In this document: positions 11,212 to 26,200 of the stretch, one piece after another | How the letters are laid out: each line of letters begins with the position of its first letter | How positions within the stretch are numbered: the stretch's first letter is position 1 | Assembly: GCF_954871325.1 (NCBI RefSeq) | Contig: NC_088776.1 | Coordinates: 11,160,052-11,224,051, forward strand | Reading direction: 5' to 3' | DNA length: 64,000 nucleotides | From: Gordionus sp. m RMFG-2023 | Taxonomy: Eukaryota > Nematomorpha > Gordioida > Chordodea > Parachordodidae | Notes under the pieces: generated by a model | The model's database searches: none | The model's input: only the letters and a program-made list of their open reading frames with translations | What the model was told of the DNA's origin: nothing | Made by a program: the position numbers and the translations under genes

Positions 11212-14200
11212 TCTCATTTTAACCCCCACCCCCCCATCACGAAAATTAATTTTGCCCCTTAAACTGAAATACATAGTACCACTGAAAGGAATTAAACCCC
11301 AAATAAATATAATTGATGCAGATAGACATAATATCCAATCCACTTTAATAACACAACAGGGAATATATTTTAAATTGTAACAACTATAGAAAATGCACTA
11401 TGAAAATATGACGACTATGAGTAGAAGATTAATTAAAGATAAATTTTATTTCTTACTGAATATTCAAAATTATACTTATAACAAAATTTTAAAAAAGTAT
11501 TGCAAAAAAATATGATTATATTGCAAAAACAAATTATATATTAAATTGTAATATATAATTGAGATCAGCAAGTTGATGAAAATGTAGTAATATATTATAA
11601 ATTGTATTGTGAATTAAATCCTAAAGACAAATGGGTTGAATAATCTAAAAATAAATTATCACCACCTCTTCAGAATTTTATTGAAGATTTCGCATTTTAA
11701 TACCTACTCCCCCCCCCCCTATAAAATTTCCTGATGCTTCATCTTAATCCCCCCCCCCTCGTGATAGAAGCCACTGCTACTATCCAATTTTTGATTTTTT
11801 TCTTCTTATATTATAAATATAACCTTACCGGCTGATAACAAAATTGGATCTTTAGAATCAAAAATCTCCATTTGCCTTGCTACCCAATTCCCATAAAAAT
11901 GAGCATACCACCAACCATTGTTGCATAATATTCCTAAACTTGAATTTTGCCAAAATGGAACTTTAAAATAGCGATGATTTAGCTTGATGTGATTAGATTC
12001 TATTATAAAAAAATATTTCTTAATAGAATGAATAATATTTAGTGGATTCACATTAAATTCAAATGTATATATAGAGGAGGCGGGGTTTATATGGAAGCTG
12101 TTTTGCCCTTTTGCGATAAAGTTTTATTTTAAAAGATAAAACTAATTGTATCCTTAGGTAGCCATCATTCGACTACAAGATAAAAAAAATCAGAGGCTTC
12201 CTACATTTTATACTGGCGACACTATTTAGGATTAAGCATCCCTTTATACTTACCAACTCCCTGGGCAAGGTGGCAAGCCCTTCGAGATAGCATAGTAAAC
12301 ATCAAATTTAATCGATAAAACAAATTTTTTTATCGTTATTGTTGGAATTGTATTATTCCACGTTTTATCATAGATAATTATACACATTTTTTATTGATTA
12401 TCATTTTATTTTTAATCATAATTTAAATTTTATTATTTGATAAATTACATTTTTATAATCAAAGATAAATTAAATTTTTTTTAAATCTCTTTATATATCT
12501 ATTTTAAACAATAATAAAAAAAATAACTAATACAAATTGATGTATAAAAAATGTTAATATAAAATTTTCACCGATTAAATTTAAATACAAAATGATATAT
12601 AAAAAAATAAATCAATTGCCAAAATAAATAATAAAATAACATCGATCAACATATTCACATTCCACTCTCCAAAGAAATTCGGCTTATGATTTCCTTGGAT
12701 AAGTTGGGTGGTAACGTCATTAACATTCATGATCACCACGAAATACGCCACCCATGTACATGGTGCAGTCTTCTTTTCAAACCGAACGACGGCTTGGTAA
12801 AGTAAAGACAACCCCTAGCTAATTTCCAAACCGGGTCGCTTGTGCATGGCATCGGACATCTAGATTCCTTTCTAGCAAGGTTTATTTTGTCGTGCTTCAG
12901 CCAGCAATCCAATTTCTGAGTAGTTGCATCGATCTTGGCGCACGGAATTCTCCTTGAAGGTATGATCTTAGGCACAGCATTGGGCTTCAAGTGAACTTTT
13001 TCTTGTCTGACCATTTTGGGTTTGTAGGAATAAGTTGTTTCGAGGTCTTTTTTTGTTGTCGAGATTATCTTCTCGAGATTATTCTCTACATTACCCACTA
13101 AGAACGTTTTTAAAATGTTGTTGAAGGTCTAGAGCCACCCACTTACGTCCTAGCAGGGGGATCTTATCACAATCCACTACAATGGCATCCAGTGTATGTG
13201 AGTTTCCTTCATACTTAACGTTCACATTGGCAAGACCTAATATCTTGATAGCGCTGCCGTCATAACCAGTGAGTCTCATGTCCGTCTTACGTATCGCGGT
13301 TATGCCTACAGTCTTAGCTGTCAGCTTCGGAAGTACACTGTACCTGGCACCGGTGTCAACTTGAATCAACATGGGTATGTTGTTAATGCTCATTGTCACG
13401 TTGTACGCGTCATATGTGGTATCCTTGACCCTCATATTGTGCACTTCCAAATTCTGCAGATTATATTCTTTAAGGTCTGTGTTTGAGTCGTCGTCATCAT
13501 CTATTACTTCGATGTTCATAGCATGGTTCGTATTCAATTGACAATCACGATCTTTGTAATCAGAAGATCTATTGTAAGTATTATTGTCATTTATGTACTG
13601 GTTGGGCCTCGACGAATATTTCTGAAAACCATTAATATTTTGAGGGATGTGTCTGTGCTGACCACGACGGGAATAGTTGGTTCGGTTATCACCTCTATAG
13701 CAGTCATCCCGTAGATCAGGGCTTTGATGATGGTCACAATGATAGTCGTGGCGATTGCCAGGACGTTGTACCCGCTATTGTTGCATCGATCGTCGTAGTA
13801 GTTATCGTTGAGATTATCGAAACGGTTGCGGTTATAGTGACAATCATCGTAACTTTGATCCAAACGATTGTCGTGGAAGTTGTTGTGCCGTCCGTTGAAT
13901 CGTTTGTCGCGGTCATTGTCGTAGCGTCCGTTGAATCGTTTATCGCGGTCGTTGTCGTAGCATCCGTTGAATCGTTTGTCGCGGTCGTTGTCGTAGCGTA
14001 TATCGTAACGTTCATCAAATCGTTTGTCACGGCAATAGTCGCAGGTAAATTGTAACGTTCATCGAAATGCTGTGCGGGGCGATTGTCATTGATGAACTGA
14101 GGTTGCTTGATAAGAGATTTACCATGTGCGTGAGAGTCCTGAATGGCATGTGATTAACCTCTTGTACACCAAGTGATTCATTCAAATGTAACAACTTCAT

Positions 14201-17200
14201 CTCGCCCTTGATGCCATTTGGCTCCGCGGTGTCTTCCTCTAGACCTAGATTGTAAATGTCTTCTATGGTCATAGAGCTCTTGATCGCTTTCCTGACATCT
14301 TTGGAATACGAAGATACTCTCACTTTCTCAATAATACTCTGAATGCCATTAAATTTACATTCTTTGTTGAGTCGTGCTACACGCGTGACCAAAGCCGAGA
14401 ATGTCTCATCCTTGCCTTGAGTTGCAGCATAAAATAATGATAGTTTAGCGTTCTCGGTCTTCGATGGATGTTGTAACTTGAATTTGCCAAGCAGGGCGAT
14501 TGGGTCCTGGAAGTCTACCTCAGTGCAAATTGCCCCAATATTATTGAATTCGTCATCAGGAAGACTTCGGAGAAATAAAGCGGCCTTTTCTCCGTTGGAG
14601 ATCTTGCTGGTGTTGAAGAAATTTTGCAATTTCCCTATGTAGGCGCTGTCATCGCTACTAAATTTGGGGAAATCCAGCTTGACAAATTCAGTCATATGTG
14701 TAGAAGCATCCATCGTAAGAGAATTATAATCGATAAAGGCGTGAAATAGAATAAATGTACATTGTAAAATCAAGATCAAATTTTGAGATAGTACTTACGA
14801 AAAGTTCGGACGTAGATTGACCTCCATGTTGGAATTGTATTATTCCACATTTTATCATAGATAATTATTACACATTTTTTATTGATTATCATTTTATTTT
14901 TAATCATAATTTAAATTTTATTATATGATAAATTACATTTTTATTTTCAAAGATAAATTACATTTTTTTTATCTCTTTATATATCTTTTTTTAAACAATA
15001 ATAAAAAAAATAACTAATACAAATTGATGTATAAAAAAAATGTTAATATAAAATTTCCACCGATTAAATTTAAATACAAATTGATATATAAAAAATAAAT
15101 CAATTGCCAAAATAAATAATAAAATAACATCGATCAACATATTCAACAGTTATAATTAATATATAATTAAAATAAATTTTCAATATTTTAAAAAAATTGA
15201 TAAATGCACCCATAAAATAGATCATTTCTGGCACAAGAATGTGCCCCATTCAAAACAATTAGTGAAAAACTTTGGCGCTTTTTAATGTTAATCTAACTTA
15301 AACGGCCCATTACACAATTCCAATCCTTTTTTAAAAATCATTTTTACACTAAAAAAAATTATATGATGCTAATAATTCTTGTAATTTCTTTTATTTCCCC
15401 TCCCCTCTCCCAAATATTTTTCAGGCAAAAGAAGAATTGAAATTGTAAAATTAGCTTAGCAAAACTATACTTCCTACTATACTTCCACATAGTGTTGCAA
15501 AATCGCTCCATTTGCGCCGTTTTTTTAATAATGGCTCTCAGTATTTTATCTATAAAAATATTATGCAAGCCTGAAGATTTTGCTTATGGATACACAAAGT
15601 TTTTGACATCTAATATTGAAATCACAAGGCTTGGGGAATATCTCTGACTAAAATATTGATAGCCGTTTTTAAAAATTATCTCAAATGGAGCGATTTAACA
15701 TCATTACTTTACACCCCTAATTTCTCCCACTTCTCTTTCTCTCCTATTATATTTCCTTGACTTGCATCATACCCCCCCCCCGTAGTACAGTTACCTGCTA
15801 TCATGATTAGATAGTGAGTCAGCTATATCAGTTATTCCGAGACCTAAATTGTTTTGAGTATTGTAGAGATAATATAACACGGTTTATCTCTTATAATATT
15901 ATTAAAAATATAATCGGTAAAAAAAATATCAGGGTATAGGAGATAGATTTCATAGGCAGAAAACCTTCTTAAAATATTTTGTAAGGTCGTTCTCTTGGGG
16001 AATTCTGGCTTATTTTTTAAAAATATATTATTCTAAAACCATGAATTGGAGAACTCGATAGGTTCAATTGAGCTGGGATTCTGCATTCATGCCCGTTTAT
16101 ACTCGTTTCATATTTATGCTGATTTAGAGCTTTCCATTCGTGATAAACTTTAAGTCTTCTATGAAATTCTTCTCGACACGATTCTAATAATTCTATATCT
16201 GATATTATAATTTTATATTTTTTAAACTTTAGTAAAATAAAAAGTTTAAAATAGAATCTATTTTGTATATATTGCCACGGATTTGCAAATTCAGGAATAT
16301 AATTTTTTTTATTACAACTTAAATTATTTATAATGCGAGTTTTTCTTTTAAATTTTGAAAAACATTATTTTGCCAGAATCGTATTTCAGCATGTATAGAG
16401 TAATTTCAGACAATTTTACTATAAATTTTTGTCTATTTTTTAAAATTTATATTAAATAAATATTATTCTAGTTATTGTAACGGTTGCTAAGATTTATGCG
16501 GATTAGCTTATAGAGTAAGTAATATATTCAGGTGAACGTTTTAGATTTAAATGCATATGATATAAAATAAAAATTAATAATTGATAGTTAAATGGTATTT
16601 TTGTGTTTATTTACTATGGTAAGCATAGGGAAATTCAATTTATAATGATTTCGATTAATAAAATAATATTATAATATAATATGTCCTAAAGTAACTTTTA
16701 AAATAACATATTATATAACTATTACTATTACTTATATCAAAAATTAAAATAAAATAGTTCAAATAATGTTGACAACAAAATTGAATTAAAATTAACAGTG
16801 TATACAAGGTATTTTGACATCCTGGAATACGATTCCTAAAAAAATCAGGTCATCAAGATTTACGCACGCTTGTAATAATTGAAATTTGTAAAATTCCCTA
16901 AAATGACCAGGGCAATGCAACATAGCGTTAAATATTCGAAAACCCTAAGTATGACAGGATTTAAATGGGAGGGGTCTACATTATTTTAGAAATTATCAGT
17001 GAAATTTGAGATTATCTATCAACTAATGGCATATTTTTGATAAAATAGATATGAAAAACTTATTTTAAAATATAATTTGGCTTTAGAGATTTTCATAATC
17101 ATCCTATACATATAGGATTTCGTACAATATATAAATTTATTGTATAATATGCTATAATAAAGATATATCTTATTTTTTACCACACGAAGTATTTATAGTG

Positions 17201-20200
17201 TCTCGTAACTCGGTGTATTTCCAATTGCTAAGGTTGTATTTGCGTGAGCTGATTTCATTTTTTTTTTCGTAAAATAAATATTTATTACTCTCTAAACACT
17301 AATGATAACCTTAATTATGTATTTTCAAGCAATAGCACTTTTATTATATCCATTCAGAGGTTTGGAAACTATTTTTTTTATAATATGTCCTTACGTAGTT
17401 AATTATATTGACTTTGTGGTATATGTTCTATGCAAATTATACACATAAATTCGTTACAAAATATGATAATTCTGATCGTTTTACTAGAATTATGATTTCC
17501 TCTCATTATAAACCTTTTCATCAAAAACATTTTATTTAAATAAAAACTATTTTAAAACAATTTTGTAGCAGTAGCGACACTATAAGGGGGAGAGGGAAAA
17601 GCGCAAGGCTCGAGCCCCCTGAAAAATTTGAAGAGCCCGCTCAAAATTTTGATTTTTTATACCACTAAAAATGGTATTTTAGATAAGGTTAGCCAAAAAT
17701 AGGTTTTTGGAAATAATTTTAAAAAAAATTTTGAGCCCCCTTAACTTAATTCCAATATTTATGCCATACCGAACAAATTCGATTGGGTTTGCCTGATAAT
17801 TATTTTCCATAAATTTGCCATCGTGATTGTCGTATTCGTTTTCCGATTTTGTAATATGACCATTTAGCTTTCTGTATTGAAAAATTATATTAACTCTTCC
17901 AGATTAATTTCATATCCTTAAACTCTACTCTATAAATAATAATCAGCTTCTTTAAAATAGGGTTAGTCAGATATTATACTAAAATTATATTATTGATTTT
18001 GAATTACAAATATTATTCAATTCTTATCAATTAAGTTATTTTCTTTTTATTAGTAATATAAATACGAAGGCCATAGATTACATCATATTAATTAGAGCTG
18101 ACAATGGATTAATTTAACTGGTCAAATATCTTCAATCAGTAATTTCATGTTCAAAATGCAAGAGGAAATTTGTCATATCATTATATCTCAAGAATATTTT
18201 TTTAAATCAACCTATGAAAAAAAAAATCTCAATACACATGCTAACTAATAATGCGACATATTAAACAAATATCTAATAAGAAGTCAAACATTCTTATGCA
18301 ATATGATAGAAGTTACAAAATATTGGTGAAAGGGGCTATTTCTTCTTCATGAGAATCGGCTAATATTTTACTAACATATTATAGGCGGAAATTTTCAGAA
18401 AAAAATTGCTCAATTTGTGGTAACATTCATAACAAAAATATAAATCTTTTGAAAATCCATACAACATTAAAATTGTATCAGCGTATATACCATACCAAGT
18501 TTAATGAAGGGCATATAAAAAATTGATAATAACCGTGTTGATCAGATCTCTGCATCAGAGAAGTTACACCTAAAAGTTATGCTGGAATGAATTATGAAAT
18601 TACATATTTACCATATTAAATTAAAAATGAAGTTAATACTCTCAAATTTATTTGAATTGTCCATATTTGGTGAGTAAAATATCGGTTTTGATTATGTATT
18701 TGACCAGTCAAATCACAATCCTGGGTATACAAATGGTTATTATACTTATATTATCGAGAACTCAGATTAGGCATGAATAAACCGTGATTAAATATAAAAC
18801 GATTTAAACTAATTATATAATTTACTTCTCGGTAGATTCTGATTTAGGAATTTCTTTAACCTGAAAACATGATTAAAATTTTATAAAATAACATGAATAT
18901 TCTAATATTTAATGATAAAGTTTTAAATTATATATATATGTTAGCGGTAATGTATTTTTTCCGGCAATGTTATTTTTTCAAATTTGAATCATTTGTTGCG
19001 TGCGTTTTTTTTAAATTTTAGATTTTGATTTTACGAGAAACTACCTATGAATTTCAGACAATTTTGCCATGAAATTTTCAACTTAATTTATTTATATTCG
19101 TTTTTCTATAGATATTTTCTATAAATTGTAAATAACTCAAAGGTTAGCGGCAAAATTGCCTATAATTCATAATGGGTATCTAAGCATGCTCGAATATATT
19201 TCCAGAAAAATCAGATTTTTTAAATTGAAAATAGCCCTCAAATAATTATTCCAAGTTGAAAAAATAATACGCTACCGCTGACATACATATATAATTAAAC
19301 CAAAGTGAATAACCAGAAATCATATTAATTTAATAAATATTAAAATTAATTAATTTGACATTTTGTCAATTCGCGAGCGTAAAAAATATAAAATTTACCA
19401 AAATGTAAATTTAAGAAAATCTCTATGAAACTCCAAAAAAGGGTATTACAAAAATGAACAATTAAATCTAGTCATTAATAAAATATTATTATTTTTAACT
19501 TTGTTAATCCGGCATTCTTTAACATGCGAATCAACTCTACTCTTAATATTTAAACTCAGTTCCGACAAAGTTTGCGACATTTTTTCAATGACAATATCGG
19601 TGTCATTTCCCGCCGAGTTGTGGTCGTCGTTTAACTTAATATTTTATTTTTATAAAAAATAGCAAGATCAAGATTTAAAACCAATATTTTCTAAATATTA
19701 AGATTTTGCAAAAAAAATTATGTCTAACTCTTTCACATTTAGGACAAAATCTCGAGGCTTCAATAATATTTTTTGACTAATATCTTAAGTTAGTTGCTTT
19801 TAAAAATCGACTAAATCTAGCCGATATAATAACTCTAAATGTGAGTATCGACTATTGATGGGCACTTAATATAAATCAAAATTATGACTTTAAATCCCCC
19901 GAAATAAAAGATGTTGGGAAAAGTGCTAAATAAAACTTTATAACCGAAAGTAAAGAAATTTTTGAAACCGTCATGTATTGCTAAGTTCAATATAAATTTA
20001 TTTAAAAATTATTTATATTTTATTTATCTAACTTTTATCTGAACTCTGAGATTCCTTAATGATGCTCCAATATTATTAATTAAAGGTTCCCGTTTCTCTG
20101 GAGGCAGTTCGCTTACAGATTTACAAATCATATCATATTGTCTTTGCAATTTATTTATCTTAATCAGGGCTTCGTATCTAATAACAAATATACAATTTAA

Positions 20201-23200
20201 GATTACTATATCATTTATCAAAAACCTCCAAGCCTGGCTCAACTCTAAGCCCGGGTACAAATGCCGAGCCGTTTTTTTTTTAAATACCCAGGTCAGGCCG
20301 AATATTTTAAATCGCCATTATTATCTATAAAAAAAAATATAATATAATAGATTTTTTTTAAAGAAATCTGGGCAGGGCCGAAATTTTATTTTTAAAAAAA
20401 TATCCAAGTCGGGCTTGAAAATATAAAACGCTGGCCGGGCAGAAAAGTTTTTAAAAAATCCGGGCAGGACCATGCAAATGATACCTCTGCAGATCTCTGT
20501 CATATATTTATTTTTTTACTTTCGTTTATATTTTTTCTTGGACAGGTACATGCGTACGTTTTTCTGGCATATGATCAAATTTTTCGTCCGCCATTCTATT
20601 TTTTTCCTCACTTTTAATAAAATATAAATAAATTTTATATATAATATATTCTTCTTAAATTGTATTTGAGTTTCATTAATTTTATAAGGTCAAAACTTTT
20701 ATTATATATAATATAATATTAATCAGAAGTTATATATAACTAGTAGATAGCCCGTCAAAAATGACGGGGAATGAAAATTTTCTTCTTACTTTTATGCATA
20801 TTACCTGTTATTTGAAAATAATATCCAATTTTTATTTTTCTTAACCCCTCATCCCTTCAGGCCAGGTTTAATCCATTAAAACTAAGTGCTATGGTTTGAG
20901 TAAAAATAAATTTAAAGCATTTACTTGATAATACCAATATTATTTGTTAAATATTACTGATTACTTATACCTAATATTTAATATTAAAAAAAATTTCCAG
21001 GCAAAGTCCAAAGCCATATCAATTATGAAAATTCTTCCAAGCCCAATGAAAGATCATAATAATTTTGGTAGTTGAGAACTGAAATAAAATATTTAAATAA
21101 TCATAATGAATTTAAAAATCAAAATTCAGATTTTCATGGGCCTTGGTTTTTTGATCAGGTCAAGCCCAGGCCTGCAAAAAAAGTTGTTTTGGGCCAATGT
21201 CTGACCTATAATTAATAATAAAAAAATTCTCAAGCGTCCAAGCTCATAATAATTTTGAAAAATTTTCCCCAAGCCCAGCCCAATAATATTTATAAAAATA
21301 TAAGCCCAGCCCAACCCATAATAATTTTATAAAAAAATTTTCACAAACCTGGCTAACCGATAGTAGTTTAAATTTTTTTTCCAAGCCTGGAGATAGGTAA
21401 ATCTCTAAAAACCATATCTATTTTTTAGTTCTATTTTAACCCAGCTCACCCCAACCAAGGCCAACCTATTAAGACTAAGAGTGAATACTATTTTTTTGAA
21501 TAAAAATATATTTAAATTAGATTTTACATGAGGGCCATATAAATATTCTGTGTTAAATATTACACCTATGCCTAATATTAAAAAAATTCCCAAGCCAGGT
21601 CCTCGCACTTGGTTTTCTCAAACCCGCAAAAGACCATGATAATTTTGATAGTTGAGGACTGAAATAAAATATATAAAAAGTCTCAATGCATTTAAAAATA
21701 CAATCATAATATGAAATTTGCATGGGTCTTGGTTGATCAGGCCTTGCCATGTCTTCAAAAGAAATTTTCAGACCAATTTCTAGCCCATATTTAAAATTAA
21801 AAAATTTACAGGAATCTTAGACTATAATAATTATGAAAAATGTTTCTCAAGCTATGTCCAAATTCATATTAATGGTGAAAAATATTTCCCAAGCCCAGGA
21901 AAACCCAAATAATTTATTTTGATCCAGAAAAATAGGTCTGATGTAAGGGGTTTATAAGAATTAAATCTGTCTAATTTCAAAATTATTATCAAATGAAGGG
22001 TAAATATCTGATTTACCTATGATTCTACTGATGAGCTCCTGGTATTTATATGAAATTCATAGATATACTGTTCTGAAAATATGTTCATCTTAATTTAAAT
22101 TTTAAACAAACCAAAAGATTTATTACTTATTTACAAAATATAAAATTAAATTTAAGAAATTGTTATTAAATTACAATAGAAAAAATAAAAAGATATGTCT
22201 AAGTTATGAGGTAAACTTCAATCAAAGTCAAATTATATATAAGTGAAACAAAAAGGTTATACATTTAATCAAAAATGTTATAAGTTATGAATAACATACA
22301 TTCTACAATTATGAAGTTATGAGTAAATATACAAAATTTTCCTATCTTATGAGGTTTTATTTAAAAATTTATATTTATTTTGGGGTTATTCTAAAATTTT
22401 CCATTATTTTTATAAAATGTGTTAATGATTTGATCAGGCCTGGCTATGTCTTCAAAAAAAATTTCAGACCAATCTATAACCCATATTTAAAATTCAAAAA
22501 TCTTAAAGCACCTCTATTTTAAATTTTATCCTATATGATTTCCATCACATTTTTAAATTTTGATATTTCTAATACATACTCACAGTATACATTGCAACAA
22601 TTTTACCTCTTTTACTCTTAAATTTTAATATATATATAAAATTTATTAAAACTAAATAATTACCCTTCAACCCATGGTTTTTTGATCAGGCCTGGCTATG
22701 TCTTCAAAAAAAATTTCAGACCAACCTATAACCCATAATTAAAATTCAAAAATCTTAAAGCACCTCTATTTTAAATTTTATTCCAGGCGCGTAACCAATG
22801 GGGGGAGGAGGAAGGGGAAGGGGGGATTTTCCCCTCCCCATCGCAAATTTGACTGTTTTCATAAATATCATTTTAAGCTAATAAAAATTTTACCCCCCCC
22901 CCCTTCCCTCCTCAATCAAAATTTTACAAATATTTGAATATCAATTTTCCAACATAGTATTCAAAAATATTAATAAAATGGAAAAATATTTAGTCAAAGA
23001 GTTGAAATCAAACGATGATTTATTTTATTATTATATATATTTATTTTATTAAATTCAAAATTATTAGTGAGTTAGAATTAATAAGTATTTTTAATAATAT
23101 TTTATAAATATCTATATTTAAATATTTTACATTTTTACTTCCATTTTGTAGAACAGAAGAAATAGAAATACAAAAGTTAAATAAGGCTGAGCATGAAAAA

Positions 23201-26200
23201 AAGTTATGTGTCGTCAGAAGCGATATCATTATTGAATTCAATTGATCAATCAGAGTTTATCATTGCTGCTAGTTGCATCAATAAATTATTTTTAGCTCAA
23301 TACTTTGTAGAAATTTACAAAAACCAAATTTAGATTTGGTTCAGGTTATTGATTAGGCGGAAAATATATATGAAGAGGTTGATACAATAAGAATGAATGT
23401 AGAAGGCTAAATTTTAAGATATAACACTAATTAAACCTCGTCTAGCACCTAGGCCATTATTGAGATGAAAATAAATATTGGCTCATCTGAAGAATATTAT
23501 AAAATATCCATTTTCATCCCATTCTTAGATACTTTTTATCGCAAATTACGGTTTTTAGATAAAAAAAACAAGTCTTTAGCAATCTTCAAGCTTTATTACC
23601 CAAAGATCCTTCTTCGTTTTCTAATGCCACTATTGGTAAAATTAAATATTTAGCAAAATTTTATTCCTATGATATAGATACTGAAATAAATTTAATCAGT
23701 GAATTCGAATTGTGGTATAAATATTTACTACGTTTAGCTATTTTACCTGAGCATGCTATTGATGCGCTCAAACGGAGTAAAGAAACTTTGGCTCAATTTC
23801 CTAATATTTTGAAGTTGTTTTATATTCTTGCATGTTTTCCTATTACAACATGTACGAATGAAAAGACTTTTCCAACTTGAGAAGGTTGAAAACATATTTA
23901 AGAAGTACTACTTCCGAATCTCGGCTAAATGGGTTAGCTCTGTTAAATATCCACAGATATTTGGTTCCGACGACAAACGAAATTCTTGATGAATTGGCAA
24001 CATTCCCACGAAAATTAATCTCATTATAATTATAGTATTTAATAAAAAATTTTGTATATTATTGTATTTGATAAGAAGTTAAAAAAACTTGTTTTTTTAA
24101 TTATTTTTTAGTCAATATTTTATACACACTACTATTCGTATTTTCAATAAAAAAAATTATATTCTACTTATATTGTATGAGAATTTAAGCTGAGGCTAGT
24201 TTTTAAAGCAAATTTTATAAAAAAAAAGACATTAAACTTTATGTCAACTTTACATTTAAAAAAACTTTATTAAATATAATATTAACAAATAATAAAAAAT
24301 AGGCTTGTAATATCCATAAGCACGAATTAGTAAATAATAGTTAAAAATAGAAATATAATTATTATTATAACTAAAACATAAGACCCGGCCGAAGGCCAGG
24401 TAAAAAGGGTTTGGGGGCGAAGCCCCAAAAAATTCCCCCCCCCCCTATAAGAAAAACCTGGATACGCTACTGTTTTATTCAATATGATTTCCATCACTTT
24501 TAAATTTTGATATTTCTAATACATGCTCACAGTATACATTGGACCAATTTTACCTCTTTTACTCTTAAATTTTAATATTTATATAAAATTTATTAACAAA
24601 GTATATTTAATACCATACACACAAACTATATAATTACCCTTCAACATCTATATAATTAATATTTTAAATTTAATTATATTCAAGTTGGTATGCGAGAGCA
24701 AAAAATTAACATTACACTATATAGTCTCCTTAAATTTAAAATACATTAGGGAGATACGAAAACGATCGTGTTTTGATTATGGAGATAAAATTAACATTAC
24801 ACTATATAGTCTCCTTAAATTTAAAATACATAAGGGAGATACGAAAACGATCGTGTTATGATCATGGAGATTATAAGATTATATTGGTAAACTTTAAATC
24901 ATTTTGAGTGCGTTTTTTTATAAATCCGATTCTGTAGGAAATGCATTCCAGCATGTTTAGAATATCTAGCCTATGAATTTCAAACAAAATTGTTGGCAAA
25001 ATTTTCATAAAAAATTCATGGAAAAACTAATATAAATTCAATATTGTTCGAAAGTTCATGGCAAAATTTCCTAAAAATCGCTTATACGTTTTCTACACAT
25101 GCTTAGTATATATTTCCAGCCTAACTATAATTTTTAAATTTATAACCGACTCGGGAAAAGATCTAAAGTTCAAAAAATAACGCCTTAACTGAAAAAAAAA
25201 CATATTGACGATAAAATATCATCGCCAGGGAATTAGATTATTCCATTTCCACTTTTTTTTTATTTTACAGGGAGAAAATTTAAATATTAAGTTTCTATTG
25301 TTTACATTAGGATGGTTAAATTTATATTAACTACCAGTTTTTTATGTAAATAGAAATGTATAATTATAAAATATTGATTTATAAAGTGGATATGGAGTAA
25401 TCCTGGGTTCCCGTTCTAAATCGCTAAAAATTGGGTATATCATTTATATCTCTTAGAAAATTTTTAAGGTAAATTTGGATTTAATATTAATAGATGCTAG
25501 CGAAGTCAAAATTGATTTTTTTTAAAAAATCGCTAAAAACGATAGTTCCCAAAATTTAAATTTACCTAAAAAAATTTAGGAGATATAAGTGATATTTCCA
25601 ATTTTTCGTGATTTAGAACCTATCCCTTCTTAGCTATATAAAAATGATATAAGAAAATTTTAAAATAAGTAATAACACAAAAGTATAAAAAAAGTAGTAA
25701 GTAGTATATACGAAATTAAAATATATTAAACAAATTCCTATTTGATTTTCGTCAATAAATTTATTTACTTTTGATAACGCACAATGTGCACCATTGAACC
25801 CTCCTCCATTTAGCTTTGATAATATACGTTTTGAGTCTCTCGATGTGAGATTTTATGTTTTCCGCATCGTTCCTAATCAAATCGTCGAATTCGGCAAATT
25901 TACCGGATCGAAAGAATATCTTAGATGTCCCGAACTCGAAATCAGTTTCTTTCAACCCAACCGATTTGAATAAATACTTGTAATGGGAAGTGTAAATAAA
26001 ATAAAATTTAGGAATTTAATTAATCAAAATCTAACTTATTGATTTTTATATGGTTTTCCTTATATTAAATATATCCAGAAAATCTGAACTAACATTCATT
26101 AAATATATAAAAATAGTCTAGTAGGTCTAATTTGATCTCAATGATAGGGTAATGATGAGTTCATAATCTTTCTCATGTAATTACTTTGCAAAATATGCGT

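Larger units (their letters stand above)
12340..15148 (-). mobile_element. LTR retrotransposon fossil (Ty3/gypsy-like), in a myosin VI intron
   Basis: Two closely similar LTRs of about 320 bp, beginning TGTTGGAATTG and ending in CA, are bracketed by a perfect 5 bp target duplication GTTAT (12335-12339 and 15149-15153). The interior reads on the minus strand, the same orientation as the host gene, with gag and an aspartic protease recognisable. Most of pol is not recognisable, so the element is broken and much shorter than a complete one. A TGG-starting primer-binding site follows the 5' LTR. The near-identical LTRs point to a fairly recent insertion. The family call rests on gag/protease style only. 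Confidence 0.88.
22427..24640. repeat. Tandem duplication of about 258 bp, second unit split by an hAT
   Basis: Unit 1 (22427-22680) starts GATCAGGCCTGGCTATGTC. Unit 2 starts with the same words at 22685, is interrupted at 22783, and resumes at 24481 after the hAT and its target duplication. The two halves together restore the order seen in unit 1. Confidence 0.85.

Noticed and set aside
13734-14055. Thr/Ala- or Val-rich open frames
   Set aside because: Off-frame readings of the 36 bp tandem array in the gag region of the LTR fossil.
22030-22080. Possible IQ exon of myosin VI between an AG and a GTAAAT
   Set aside because: The frame that fits the incoming phase ends in a stop at the donor and has no IQ-x3-R pattern.
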